A stretch of DNA of 64,000 nucleotides from Mucilaginibacter sp. PPCGB 2223 (GCF_001705515.1 NZ_MDJS01000003.1:620001-684000), one strand, 5' to 3'. Counted from the stretch's first letter, positions 7,735-17,266 are shown. Notes: generated by a model from the sequence alone, not told the origin. A program made the numbers and translations.

Positions 7735-8861
7735 GATCTTTGATCGTCGATATAAAACTGCCAGTCATCATTAACCTTTGCGCCGTTTGCCAAAAGGATC
7801 TCCATAATCTCCAAATGCGCGGGTTTGCGGTGGTTGTATAAACACCAAAGCGTTTGGCCCAGCGCCGTGCCGCCATAGTCATTTTGGGCCTCCATATCTG
7901 CACCCCGGGCCAGCAATTCTTTAACCAGCTCCAGCTGGCCATCAAAGGCGGCAGAGAGCAAAGGCGTGGTTCCGTTAGCAAAGGTATTTACGGATAGCCC
8001 CTGCCCTAACAGGAAATGCACCACCGGCGTATGCCCATACTGGCAAGCCCAGCACAGGCTCAGTGCACGTTTTTCTGCCGGGCTGCCGGCAAACAGCGAT
8101 TTGACCTTATCCAGGTCGCCCAGGGCGCCTGCGGCTTCAAGATCGACTACAGCACCATGTCTGGCCAGATAGTGTATAGGTTCGTAACGCCCGTTATGGA
8201 TACACGCCAGGATGAGCAGGCCATGGGTATACGTTGGCGCTACTGCATGATTAGGATCGGCGCCGTGCCCGATCAGAACATCCATCAGTTCCTCCTGCAC
8301 ACCTGCTTTTACCGGATGTACGCTTGTTGCCACCAGGCCCAGCGTGGAAGTGCCGCCATACATATCGCCCCAGGCATCCACTTCGGCGCCGGCATCCAGC
8401 AACACCTGTGCGATTGCTGCGGCGTTTTGAGGAGTCTTTTGTCGCCAGCCTTCTATGCCGTTTGCGCCCACATAATTCAATAAAGTACTATGATGGCCAC
8501 GCGGCGAACGCATGGAAATGAGGTCGGGATCGAGATTGACCAGCGTTCTTAACGTCGTAATATCGCCGCCGGCAATAGCATCAGCAGCCAGTTCAAACTG
8601 ATGCAGTTGCGTATCTGTTTTTAAACGGGTCCGAAAATCCGCATAGTCCTCCCAGGTATCAAACCAATGCTTGTGCTTGATCAGTTGCCGGGCATTAAAA
8701 GCTGCATCTTCAGACCAGTCGCAACCAGCCTCTGCGTACCATGGCGCAGAAAAATGCAGATGCCCCCTGAATTTTTCGAGAAATGCCGTCACAGCGGCTT
8801 CGTCGCCAAATTGGGCGGCCAGGTCTGCTTTTTCTTTTTCGTCTACAGGTATTTCAGCCAT
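7731..8861 (-). CDS. Ankyrin-repeat protein, first gene of the unit
   Basis: A 376-residue cytoplasmic protein. The N-terminal ~100 residues (with an HFSAPWYAEAGCDW region) are not ankyrin-like. From about residue 95 there are ankyrin repeats, including TLLNYVGANG, LIGHGADPNHAVAP, LLGQGLSVNTFANGTTPLL and LLARGADMEAQNDYGGTAL. It shares no close sequence with the other ankyrin protein apart from the repeat consensus. It leads the Ank-GNAT-Ank unit, with ATGA overlap to the GNAT gene. The VOC gene lies 101 bases upstream on the same strand and may belong to the same transcript. Confidence 0.88.
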   Translation of the reverse strand: MAEIPVDEKEKADLAAQFGDEAAVTAFLEKFRGHLHFSAPWYAEAGCDWSEDAAFNARQLIKHKHWFDTWEDYADFRTRLKTDTQLHQFELAADAIAGGDITTLRTLVNLDPDLISMRSPRGHHSTLLNYVGANGIEGWRQKTPQNAAAIAQVLLDAGAEVDAWGDMYGGTSTLGLVATSVHPVKAGVQEELMDVLIGHGADPNHAVAPTYTHGLLILACIHNGRYEPIHYLARHGAVVDLEAAGALGDLDKVKSLFAGSPAEKRALSLCWACQYGHTPVVHFLLGQGLSVNTFANGTTPLLSAAFDGQLELVKELLARGADMEAQNDYGGTALGQTLWCLYNHRKPAHLEIMEILLANGAKVNDDWQFYIDDQRS

Positions 8862-8962
8862 CGTTGTTCGGGTTGTTGTGTTTATAGCGGAACGGGGTCA
8901 GCAAGGGTTTCCAGCCTCCGCGACCCAATCTATCTTGATCCGGTAAGTTTCCAGGTTGCAGA

Positions 8963-9361
8963 TCATTTGTCCTGCTCCTCTGTGGCTAAAGGCCGCCCAA
9001 AAAATAGGCGGTAGCCATTGGGATCAGTAACAGCAAAACCCCGCAGATTATCCGTATTGTTCAGTAAATGCTGGCCAAAAGAAACGCCGTTCGTTTTAAA
9101 TTCTTCATACAGCGCGTCCGGATCGGTGGCGCCTATATGTGCATCCCAAACTGCCCAGTCATAACGGGTATGGTTGGGCAGGGGCTGTCCGCTTGATTTC
9201 AGCATGATGGATACACCGCCGCGGCCGAGCATCGCAAAATAAGGATCTCCTTCCTCTGCGATATACTGCACTTCAAAGCCCAGCTTACCGACATAAAAGC
9301 CGACCGACTCCATCAGATCGGACACGATAAAGAAAGGCGATATAAAACCAAGGTCTGACAT
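8963..9361 (-). CDS. VOC (glyoxalase/bleomycin-resistance) family protein
   Basis: A 132-residue single vicinal-oxygen-chelate domain protein. The opening ISPFFIVSDLMESVGFYVGKLGFEV is the typical first beta-alpha unit, and the C-terminal FAVTDPNGYRLFFGRP matches the usual DPdGn-x-l end of the fold. Members include lyases, dioxygenases and antibiotic-binding proteins; the substrate cannot be read from the sequence. It is upstream of and co-oriented with the ankyrin unit. Confidence 0.85.
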   Translation of the reverse strand: MSDLGFISPFFIVSDLMESVGFYVGKLGFEVQYIAEEGDPYFAMLGRGGVSIMLKSSGQPLPNHTRYDWAVWDAHIGATDPDALYEEFKTNGVSFGQHLLNNTDNLRGFAVTDPNGYRLFFGRPLATEEQDK

Positions 9362-9479
9362 GAATACTAAGTTAGCTAACGAATCCTTAAAATGAAAATT
9401 CAGGATAGTTAACCTAAGGAGCTATGCAGTTGATTTGCCGGAAATTGTTACTAAGTAATTATGGGCTAAGTGGATTAGC

Positions 9480-10190
9480 TTATAATGCCGACAGCAACCA
9501 AATGGTTAATGCCCCGGTAAGAGTGTTCAGAAAATTCACCAGGTTATTGCCGATCATGCCTTTACGCTCGAGGGTAGCGCCCAGTACCGAATCTGCCAGG
9601 TTACCTGCCGTTCCGGCAATGATTACCCATAGTACCGGCCAGCCCCAGCGGTGCCCCAGGGCATAAACCAGCGCAACAAGCGCCGAGCCGATGATGCCGA
9701 TTAACGTGCCCTCGAGGCTGATTACCCCATCTAAGCCGCGTTGGCCGGGCCTGAGGCTGAGGATATGATAGAACCTGCGCCCGTAAAGCGTGCCCAACTC
9801 TGAGGATAAGGTATCGGCTGTGGCTGCGGCCAGGCTACCTGCCATCATCAACTGTAGCATAGCCGACAGGTTAGGATCCAAGCGGCAAACCAAACCTGTT
9901 ATTGCAGCCACCCCGCTGTTGGCAAGTACCTGTCCCGGCGTTCGCCGGCCATGCCGCTGCTCTGCCGCGCCGAGCAAAACTTTTTGCTGATATTGCCAGC
10001 TCGTAGCCCACGAACCTGCAATAAAAAACAAGGCAAGCATCGCAATGCCTGTGTAGCCGCTGCCCTGGTAAATCAGCAAAGCTACCAGCAGGCCGGTTAA
10101 CGCGGCGACTGCACTTAGTTTACCGGTTTTGAAACTGAGCAGCGCGGCAAAGGCTAAAATGATGTAACAGATCAGATCGCTTTTCGGCAT
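9480..10190 (-). CDS. DUF92 integral membrane protein (VTE6-related family)
   Basis: The 236-residue protein is strongly hydrophobic, with about six membrane segments. Diagnostic blocks are ATADTLSSELG (about residues 121-131), GLDGVISLEGT (about 152-162) and GNLADSVLGATLERKGMIGN near the C-terminus. This is the pattern of DUF92, the family that contains plant phytyl-phosphate kinase VTE6, which suggests a polyprenyl or isoprenoid phosphate substrate in bacteria. That function is inference from family only. It appears monocistronic; no isoprenoid gene is adjacent. Confidence 0.88.
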   Translation of the reverse strand: MPKSDLICYIILAFAALLSFKTGKLSAVAALTGLLVALLIYQGSGYTGIAMLALFFIAGSWATSWQYQQKVLLGAAEQRHGRRTPGQVLANSGVAAITGLVCRLDPNLSAMLQLMMAGSLAAATADTLSSELGTLYGRRFYHILSLRPGQRGLDGVISLEGTLIGIIGSALVALVYALGHRWGWPVLWVIIAGTAGNLADSVLGATLERKGMIGNNLVNFLNTLTGALTIWLLSAL

Positions 10191-10329
10191 GTTATATTTC
10201 CGGTATCATTACCAGACCAAGGTAAAATATTTTATCTTTCACTATGCTTGACTACGGGATATTTATACAATAAGTTGCCGGGGGCAAGTCGATTGATTTT
10301 TTACGGGCCGTCTTTTCCCAAACCAGGAA

Positions 10330-13300
10330 TCACCCAATCTTCCCATACTCAGAAGGAGATACACCAAACTGTGCTTTAAAGCATTTACGGAAATAGTCCG
10401 GGTCGCTGAAGCCTGTCATATAGGCAACCTCGTTCACGTTAAACTTTTTGCCTGCCAGTAATTGCCGGGCATGTTTCAGCCGAATGTCTTTGATCACTTC
10501 GCCCATGCTCAGGCCCGTGAGGGCTTTCATTTTGCGGTATAGCTGTGTGCGGCTCAAGCCGATGTCGCGGCCTATGCTTTCTACATCGAGTTCGGTACCG
10601 GCAATGTTTTTTTCGACCAGCCCGATCACTTTTTTAAGCAGTTTTTCATCCGGCGATTCGGGGAAAATATCTACCGTACCGATGCCGATCGCGTTTTGAT
10701 ACTTTTCGCGGAGCTTGATCCTGGTATCGAGCATATTTTTCACTTTGGCGGATAGCAATTGCAGGTTAAAAGGCTTGGTTAGGTAATCATCGGCACCGTT
10801 CGTTAGTCCTTCAACCTGGTATTCTACGGGCGTGCGTGCGGTGAGCAATATCACGGGGATATGGCTGGTCATGGGGCCGGTCTTCAACCTGCGGCACAAC
10901 TCCAGTCCATCCATTTCGGGCATCATCATATCGCTGATGATGAGATCGGGCGTCTGTTTGCCGGCCAGGGCTAAACCCTCTGCACCGTTTGCCGCTTCCA
11001 ATACATTGTACGTCGCAGCAAAATAATCGCGAAGGTATTTTCTCAGTTCAAAGCTATCGTCAACCAGCAGCAGTGTTGGTGTTTTCCCATCTATTTTTAG
11101 CCCATTGCCTGCTACTGCAATGATTTCTTCGTTTTGAACAATTGGTTCGGTTGTTATTGCAACGGCTGCTTCGTCAATATCGACAGGAAGCTTGACGGTA
11201 AAAGTAGTTCTGCTCTGTCCGTTAGTCATGCCGCTTTCTGCACGGATGCTCCCGCCATGCATTTCGATCAATGCTTTAGCATAAGCCAGGCCTAAGCCGG
11301 TACCCCCGGCTTTATTGGTCGAAGCCTGTTCGAAAGGTCTGAATATCGTTTCGAGTTCTTTTTCCGGTATCCCGGATCCATTGTCGGTCACCTCAATAAT
11401 CACGTAATTATTGTCGCCTTCGCTGGTATGCCGCATACTTACTATGATCTCTCCGCCCTGCGGTGTAAACTTAAAAGCGTTGGATAGTAAGTTGTATAAT
11501 ACTTTCTCAATCTTATCCGGATCGAAACTGCTCACCATCGCCTCAATCCGGGTATCATACCTGAGTTGGATATGTTTCTGGGCAGATAGTGGTTCGAACG
11601 AGTCGGCTATCCTTTTAACAAAACTTACCAGGTCACCTTGCTGCAGGCGCAACTTGTCGTTCCCGGTTTCGAACCGCCTGATATCCAGCAACTGGTTGAT
11701 GAGCTTAAGCAACCTGTCGCCACTGTTTTTCATGGTCTGCAACTGGCTGGTGGTATGCGGATCTCTTACCTCGGATACCAGCCGTTCTATAGGCGCCAGT
11801 ATCAGCGAAAGCGGGGTTTTGATCTCGTGCGAAATATTGGTAAAGAACTCGATCTTGCTCTGGCGCATCTCGAGTTCTTTTTCGTGCAGCAATTGCTCGT
11901 AACTCAGTTTGTTTTTAAGCCGCTCGTACCTTAACGAATAAGCGTAAAAGATATACAGCAACCCGGTGATGAACAGGGCATAGCCAATAAAGGCCCAGGT
12001 ACTTGCCCACCAGGGTGGAAGCACCGTGATCTGCAACGTGGCAGCGACAGGGTTCCACACACCATCACTGTTTGAGGCTTTTACCCTGAAGACATAATTG
12101 CCACGCGAAAGGTTGGAGTAAGTAGCAATGCGGCTCGAAGCATCGGCATATATCCAGTCCTTATCAAAGCCCTGCAGCATATAGGCATACTTAACGCCCG
12201 AAGGGTTGGCATAATGTAACCCTGCAAACTCAATGGCTATGCTTTTATCCGGGTAATGCAGGTTGATGGCAGGCGTCATGTACAGCGGTTTTTGCAGCAA
12301 CACCCGGCCATTAACCGTATCTTTTACGTTGACGGGCTTATTGAGCACCTGTAGTTCGGTTAGCACCACCTTAGGCACGCCGGGGCTTGATTTAATGCTA
12401 TCCGGGCAGAAAATATTAAACCCGTTGTTACCGCCCAGGTAAAGCACGGCGGCCGACCGGCTTTTAAAAATACCGCCGTCCGAAAAGTCGTTGCCCTGCA
12501 AGCCGTCTTGCGTAGAGAAATTTCTGACTGTTAGCGTATGTTTATCAATCCGCGAAACGCCCCTGTTATGGCTTACCCATACCGAGCCGTTATCATCTTC
12601 GACAATGCCGGTGATATTGGTGTTAGTTAACCCATTTGGTGAGGCGGCAAAATGCTTAAAAGAGTGATTGAGCAGATCAAGGCGATCTAGACCGCCACCT
12701 GTTCCGATCCAGATATGCTGATCAATATCCTGAAAAAGGCTGTAAACCCTGTCGTCGCTGATCGAGTTGGATTGGGCATCGTTATGCTGCAGGTGGCTGA
12801 CGAGTTGCAAATCGGCTGGCCCCGACGGTTTAAACACGGCTATACCACCCCCTTCACAGCCAACCCATATCGTGCCTTTTTTGTCCTCCATGATCGTCAT
12901 AACTGATTTGTCGGGCAAGCCGGGTGCGTTTTGATGGATCAGCGAATCGCGTGCGGGTATATATTTGTAAATACCGTTCCACGAAGCAAACCATACCTGG
13001 TGCAAATGATCCTCGGTAATACCGTATACGTGCGCGCTTTTAAGGTCCGACCCGGTATAGTGCTTTATTTTACCCGTTGCCGGGTCGAAGCCATCCAATC
13101 CCCGTAAGGTACCTATCCAGGTATACCCGCGCGAGTCGCAAAAAATGGTTTTGATAAAGTTACTGTTGAGCCCGTTTTTACCCTCCGTAAGATGCCGGAA
13201 AGCATGGTTGCGGGAAATTATCGTTATGCCTTTGTCGCGCGTGCCTATCCAGGTGTTGCCTTGCTTATCTTCGGCTATGGTGTGGATATTGTTATCGATA

Positions 13301-13989
13301 ACAGAGTTAGGGTTACGGGGATCGTGATCGGCATGACGGAATGGCTTGGCATCGAGGTTAGCTTTGTTAATGCCATTGCTAAAGGTACCCACCCACAGGA
13401 TGTGCTCATCGTCCAGGTACAGATCGGTAACAAAAGGATCGTTTAACGACCAGCGGTTTTCAGGATCAATAGTATAATGTTTCGCAGTTTTTGTAACGAG
13501 ATCGGTTTGTATCAGGTCTTTCTGTGCAATGCCGATATCCCATTGATATCCTTTGTAATTAACGGCTGCATGAGCCAGGTGCCAGTTTCTGCTGATCTGC
13601 CTGCGAAAAAACCTGTCCAGACGCTTGGCCGGTATCCGCTCAAAGTCGTCCGTTTCGTAATGGTATTTGCATACGATGGTATTATTCAGGGTTACGATCC
13701 ACAGATTTTGATCGGCATCCTTACTGATGTTCATGATCCGGTTGTTGATAACACTTCTGGGGTTGCCCTGTTCGTAGTGGTAAACTTTGAACCTGTACCC
13801 GTCATACCGGCAAAGGCCCGCCCAGGTACCGAACCACATAAAGCCGTATTTATCTTTAACTATGCCGGTTATAGTGTTTTGCGATAGCCCGTTTTCGGTA
13901 TTAAGGTGCTCGAATTTGAGATCGGGCGCCTGCCCCATGGAATGTACGAACGGGCATAACCAGAGTATGATCACGAGCAAGCTTTTCAT
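10330..13989 (-). CDS. Hybrid two-component system regulator (HTCS)
   Basis: The 1219-residue product starts at the ATG at 13989, which opens a signal peptide (MKSLLVIILWLCPFVHSMG then Q); upstream in-frame starts at 14016 and 14052 are less likely. Order of parts: a periplasmic two-component propeller with many WIGT/WFGT blades (GLSQNTITGI, GTWAGLCRYDGY and so on), a Y_Y_Y domain ending near ITVLPPWWAST (about 650), one membrane helix, HisKA with NISHEIKTPLSLILAP (His about 721), HATPase with GTGLGLAYAK, a receiver with SDMMMPEMDG (Asp about 1020), and an AraC-type HTH at the end. Such proteins sense oligosaccharides and switch on polysaccharide-use genes. No susC/susD pair is present, but a lyase-like gene and a bicupin follow upstream on the same strand. 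Confidence 0.95.
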   Translation of the reverse strand: MKSLLVIILWLCPFVHSMGQAPDLKFEHLNTENGLSQNTITGIVKDKYGFMWFGTWAGLCRYDGYRFKVYHYEQGNPRSVINNRIMNISKDADQNLWIVTLNNTIVCKYHYETDDFERIPAKRLDRFFRRQISRNWHLAHAAVNYKGYQWDIGIAQKDLIQTDLVTKTAKHYTIDPENRWSLNDPFVTDLYLDDEHILWVGTFSNGINKANLDAKPFRHADHDPRNPNSVIDNNIHTIAEDKQGNTWIGTRDKGITIISRNHAFRHLTEGKNGLNSNFIKTIFCDSRGYTWIGTLRGLDGFDPATGKIKHYTGSDLKSAHVYGITEDHLHQVWFASWNGIYKYIPARDSLIHQNAPGLPDKSVMTIMEDKKGTIWVGCEGGGIAVFKPSGPADLQLVSHLQHNDAQSNSISDDRVYSLFQDIDQHIWIGTGGGLDRLDLLNHSFKHFAASPNGLTNTNITGIVEDDNGSVWVSHNRGVSRIDKHTLTVRNFSTQDGLQGNDFSDGGIFKSRSAAVLYLGGNNGFNIFCPDSIKSSPGVPKVVLTELQVLNKPVNVKDTVNGRVLLQKPLYMTPAINLHYPDKSIAIEFAGLHYANPSGVKYAYMLQGFDKDWIYADASSRIATYSNLSRGNYVFRVKASNSDGVWNPVAATLQITVLPPWWASTWAFIGYALFITGLLYIFYAYSLRYERLKNKLSYEQLLHEKELEMRQSKIEFFTNISHEIKTPLSLILAPIERLVSEVRDPHTTSQLQTMKNSGDRLLKLINQLLDIRRFETGNDKLRLQQGDLVSFVKRIADSFEPLSAQKHIQLRYDTRIEAMVSSFDPDKIEKVLYNLLSNAFKFTPQGGEIIVSMRHTSEGDNNYVIIEVTDNGSGIPEKELETIFRPFEQASTNKAGGTGLGLAYAKALIEMHGGSIRAESGMTNGQSRTTFTVKLPVDIDEAAVAITTEPIVQNEEIIAVAGNGLKIDGKTPTLLLVDDSFELRKYLRDYFAATYNVLEAANGAEGLALAGKQTPDLIISDMMMPEMDGLELCRRLKTGPMTSHIPVILLTARTPVEYQVEGLTNGADDYLTKPFNLQLLSAKVKNMLDTRIKLREKYQNAIGIGTVDIFPESPDEKLLKKVIGLVEKNIAGTELDVESIGRDIGLSRTQLYRKMKALTGLSMGEVIKDIRLKHARQLLAGKKFNVNEVAYMTGFSDPDYFRKCFKAQFGVSPSEYGKIG

Positions 13990-14162
13990 CCGGAAACTAT
14001 GATTATCCTTTAACATGGAGCAGTCTGATCCAAAAGTAAAAATTATCGGCAAGCTTTTTTACCGTCTTTGATGAAACGTGAGTACCTGTTATCCGGAACG
14101 TCATTACAGGATTTAATGCGGCCCGGCAAATACTTTTGAGGCCTGTTATAACCAATTACAAA

Positions 14163-14342
14163 ATGTTGAGACAAAGTTACCCAAGCCCTTCGGGCAACGT
14201 TCGTGAAGAGATGGCCCTGCACCTGGAAAGGATCAGGCTTAGCGGCCTCACACAACTGGAGTATTGCAGGATGAATAAGTTGAGCTACGCTAAACTGGTG
14301 TATTGGATGCGAAAGGCCCGGAACCAGAAATTTGCAAGGTAA
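14163..14342 (+). CDS. Small TnpA-like helix-turn-helix protein (IS66-type accessory fragment)
   Basis: A 59-residue frame from the ATG at 14163. The core, LERIRLSGLTQLEYCRMNKL followed by SYAKLVYWMRKAR, matches the pattern of IS66-family TnpA accessory proteins (SGLSQ-xxFC-xxxxxS-xxxYW). The TnpB and TnpC genes of IS66 elements are absent on both sides, and no inverted repeats were seen, so this is either a solitary remnant or a domesticated DNA-binding protein. It lies between the divergent start of the hybrid regulator and the convergent end of the lyase gene. Confidence 0.55.
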   Translation: MLRQSYPSPSGNVREEMALHLERIRLSGLTQLEYCRMNKLSYAKLVYWMRKARNQKFAR

Positions 14343-14421
14343 ACACGGGCGAACAAGTGAATATCCCTAAATGAACCGATCGCGAACATAAACCAGATGG
14401 AATACCGCTAACAGCGAATAG

Positions 14422-15192
14422 CTAATGTTTGGGCGCTACGCCGGTGTAGTTCGGGCCTATCTTAAGCGCGGCCACGTAATTGGTAATGGTATAGGCGTCG
14501 CCGCCATATACGCCCCACTTGGGGTCGCAATGCCCTGCGTCGAGCGTGCGCCCATAATAACGCGCCGCGCTTCCGGCAAGTTGTTGCTGCACTCCGTTAT
14601 ACCAGAATTCGACGAAACCTTTGGCAGGGTCGCGGGATATATATAAATGCAGCACAAAATCATTCCATTCGTTACGACTTAAAGGTGCCGACCATAGGCC
14701 GATATGAACCTTTTGCGGGGTTGCATATTGCAATTGAATTTCGCCGGTTATCAGGGTCTTGAAAACCAGCGGAAAATTTTGCATCATGTTATCCCCGTAA
14801 GCCTTCCATTGAAAAACGGCAAAAGTTTGTGCATGTTCGGGTATATCCAGTTTCGAGCGCCATCCGATATAAATATCATCGCCCTCGCCGGCCACAAAGC
14901 CACTTGCCGCATGCACTTCTGTGCGATGGTTTTTTACGGGTTTATGTATTTTCCAAACTTTGCCTGCCAGTGAATCCTGAACTACCGAAATGCTGCCCAA
15001 ACTGTCAGTTTCCAGCACTTTAAAAACAGTTGGGCCTAAGGCTGCGTCGCCATTCCACAGTAAAGCCATAGTCGTGTCTAAAGGATGCGCAATTGATGAT
15101 TGCAGATGAGCCCGGCTTGCAGACAGTAGCCCGGGGCCTAAAATACAGCAAACAATAAGCGCCGTTGTAAGGCGCAAATTTATTTTTTTCAT
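14422..15192 (-). CDS. Secreted polysaccharide-lyase-like protein
   Basis: A 256-residue product from the ATG at 15192 (a GTG seven codons upstream is an alternative), with a signal peptide running to about residue 25. The mature part has the jelly-roll look of polysaccharide lyases of the heparinase-I/glucuronan-lyase type (Pfam Polysacc_lyase): NHRTEVHA (about residues 87-94), IYIGWRSKLD, FAVFQWKA, and late blocks EFWYNGVQQ and PKWGVYGGD. It probably cleaves a uronic-acid-containing polysaccharide in the periplasm; the exact PL family and substrate are uncertain. The hybrid regulator gene just downstream is a plausible controller. Confidence 0.7.
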   Translation of the reverse strand: MKKINLRLTTALIVCCILGPGLLSASRAHLQSSIAHPLDTTMALLWNGDAALGPTVFKVLETDSLGSISVVQDSLAGKVWKIHKPVKNHRTEVHAASGFVAGEGDDIYIGWRSKLDIPEHAQTFAVFQWKAYGDNMMQNFPLVFKTLITGEIQLQYATPQKVHIGLWSAPLSRNEWNDFVLHLYISRDPAKGFVEFWYNGVQQQLAGSAARYYGRTLDAGHCDPKWGVYGGDAYTITNYVAALKIGPNYTGVAPKH

Positions 15193-15298
15193 AGTTTGAG
15201 ATGGATCGGTCACTGCTTGTCTGTTTTAAGATCAGACCAAAAACTATTACCTGCAACTTAAGGCAGTACCTTTAGATCTGAGCTAAAGGCATTTATGT

Positions 15299-16069
15299 TT
15301 ACAACCACCTGATAGCCAGGTAACGGCAGGTTGCATCCTTGGCGTTGCCAATACCATGCAGTTCGTTGCTGTTGGCCAGGTAAATATCTCCGGCAGTGGC
15401 CTGGTAGGTTTTACCGGCAATGGTCATATAGGTATCGCCTTCCAATATAATGATCATTTCAGTATCGGGATGTGTATGCGGCGTGTGGCTCGGGCCTTGG
15501 GCATTTAGCTGAGTAATGTGCATTTCGAGTTTGCTGAGCATGGCTGTTGGCCTTTCAAAATATTTAATGCCGCCTCCTTTTGCCGAAGGCACAAATTTTA
15601 ACGAGTCGGCATTTAACATTACCGGTCCGCCGGCTTTGGCCGAGCGTTCCATATCCATTTTGTTTTTCGAGCGGAACATCATTACATAATAGGTCAGCGG
15701 CCCGTCGCCAACGTTTTGTATGGCCTGTGCCTCGTGCGGCGGGATGAGGATGATGCTGCCTTTGCCCAAAATCTTGCTGTCGGCGCCCATGGTAAACTTC
15801 AGCGTGCCTTCTTTAACAAAGATCAGCTCTTCGATATCGGTTTGCGTATGCGATGGTTTAGGTACAGCTCCTTTGTATTGTGTGGTAGCATGCACCTCAA
15901 AATAATCGAACCCGGCGGTGGTGCCTTCCATTATTTTACGGCCTTCGCGGTCGTTGCTTTTTACTACCGGGATATCCGCCCAACGGTATGCGCCCGATGA
16001 AACTGGTTTTAACTGAGCCATAGATTGAAAATAGACAAAAACGAAAACGAACAGGATTATTCTTCTCAT
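15299..16069 (-). CDS. Secreted bicupin protein
   Basis: The 256-residue protein has a signal peptide ending at SMAQ (about residue 18) and two cupin domains. The first carries SHTQTDIEELIFVKEGTLKF and a later PPHEAQAI. The second carries HTPHTHPDTEMIIILEGDTY and NELHGIG. Each has the histidine/glutamate set used to hold a metal in cupins. In the context of the neighbouring lyase-like gene (spacing 106 bases, same strand), it could act on unsaturated uronates in the way of KdgF-type cupins, but those are single-domain, so this is only a suggestion. Confidence 0.8.
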   Translation of the reverse strand: MRRIILFVFVFVYFQSMAQLKPVSSGAYRWADIPVVKSNDREGRKIMEGTTAGFDYFEVHATTQYKGAVPKPSHTQTDIEELIFVKEGTLKFTMGADSKILGKGSIILIPPHEAQAIQNVGDGPLTYYVMMFRSKNKMDMERSAKAGGPVMLNADSLKFVPSAKGGGIKYFERPTAMLSKLEMHITQLNAQGPSHTPHTHPDTEMIIILEGDTYMTIAGKTYQATAGDIYLANSNELHGIGNAKDATCRYLAIRWL

Positions 16070-16155
16070 GGTTTTGAAATGATATCTAAAGTAATGATAT
16101 TTTGGTTATTTATTCGGCAATAAATAACCAGGTATTTTGATATGTCTATAAAAAC

Positions 16156-16187
16156 AAAAAGGGCCCCGGAATTGAACCGGAAGCCCT
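16156..16187 (-). terminator. Intrinsic terminator, minus strand
   Basis: Read on the minus strand, AGGGCTTCCGG pairs imperfectly with CCGGGGCCCT around a TTCAATT loop, and TTTTTG follows. It fits the end of the repeat-lipoprotein gene 16208-17074. Confidence 0.7.
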
Positions 16188-16207
16188 GGATTTTACATGA
16201 GAATGTA

Positions 16208-17074
16208 TTATAAAGCAACTGTATTGCTGTTGGCAATGCGCCATGAACTGTTACTTACGCCCTTGGTCGAGCCGGCTGTTGTACCGTCGCCGCCAAAATA
16301 ATACAGCGGGTGGTTTTTATAAGTTAATTGCGACTTGTTCGAATTAGTTCCCTGGAAAACGGCGAGCCCGAACTGCGTTTTATCCAATATGCTTGGTATG
16401 CTGCCTATGGGGTTAAGTTCGACATAGATTGACCATGCGCTCTCGTTGGAAAAATCGGGCTTGGTGAATGTGTTCTTGTTCGCCGTATCTTTGGTATATA
16501 AATAAAGCGTACGGCCATTGTAATCGGTAATGTATTGCGATGCTCCCTGGCCAAGCGCTCCCTGGTCGTTATATTGCTGGCCATCCGACCCGACAAGCTG
16601 GGCGTTGGCAACCATAACCGCATAATCATTCCTGGCAACCATCCAGAGCTGACCGGTACCATCGCCACGCACATCACCGGCCTTGGTGTCGTTAACGTTA
16701 TAATACAGAGGCCAACCTTTGTAGGTGGTTTGTTTTGCGCCGTCGCTCCTGGTAATCACACCAAAATCGCTTGAGTTTAAACCGGTGCCGATGCTGGGGT
16801 TTTGCTTGTAAAATACGGGCCATGTAGTATTGCAGGCCCCGGCGCAAGCCGAGGTGCCGGATACATCTTTGGCGAAAAAGTAAAGCGTAAAGCCATTGTT
16901 ATCTGTTAATATGTTGCCAAAGGTGGTATTGGCAGTTATCTGTACACCTGTTACAGCTGGCGGCTGGTTGTTGTTAGCGGGATCGGCCGTGTTTGTTTTT
17001 TTGCACGACACATTAACCAGGATCAAAGCAATAACGACAACAATGGCCAGGTTGAGTTTTTTTCTTGTTTTCAT
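16208..17074 (-). CDS. Lipoprotein with repeated Yx(F/W/Y)xxD motifs
   Basis: The 288-residue product has a lipoprotein signal peptide with cleavage before Cys24 (ILVNVSCKK). The rest consists of repeats of the secreted-repeat family (COG4315 type), seen as NGFTLYFFAKD, GWPLYYNVND, NGRTLYLYTKD and NHPLYYFGGD. A cysteine pair in SACAGACNTTWP fits the family. Function in Bacteroidota is unknown; related proteins are surface or periplasmic. A terminator follows directly, and the gene seems to be transcribed alone. Confidence 0.85.
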   Translation of the reverse strand: MKTRKKLNLAIVVVIALILVNVSCKKTNTADPANNNQPPAVTGVQITANTTFGNILTDNNGFTLYFFAKDVSGTSACAGACNTTWPVFYKQNPSIGTGLNSSDFGVITRSDGAKQTTYKGWPLYYNVNDTKAGDVRGDGTGQLWMVARNDYAVMVANAQLVGSDGQQYNDQGALGQGASQYITDYNGRTLYLYTKDTANKNTFTKPDFSNESAWSIYVELNPIGSIPSILDKTQFGLAVFQGTNSNKSQLTYKNHPLYYFGGDGTTAGSTKGVSNSSWRIANSNTVAL

Positions 17075-17233
17075 AATGCAGGATTAATTTTTTGTTTTCG
17101 CCTGCATGACAAGCCGGGTCGCAATAAGGTTGCCCCTACCCTGAAATAATTTCAACCGTAGAAAAATTATTTGCACCGGGCAACCATTAACCCGCATTGC
17201 CTGTGTTGCCGGTGGCTTTAAGCGGAATATCAA

Positions 17234-17266
17234 TTTGCCCAAATAGTCAACAATAAAATATCTTAC
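17234..17266 (+). promoter_or_regulatory. Possible promoter ahead of an orphan terminator
   Basis: TTTG at 17234-17237 and TATCTTAC at 17259-17266 are separated by 21 bases, close to the Bacteroidota TTTG / TAnnTTTG pattern. It points into a terminator 23 bases further on. Confidence 0.3.

Noticed and set aside
16161..16190. Possible tRNA T-arm (TTGAACC-like)
   Set aside because: It folds as a terminator stem and no acceptor or anticodon arms exist nearby.
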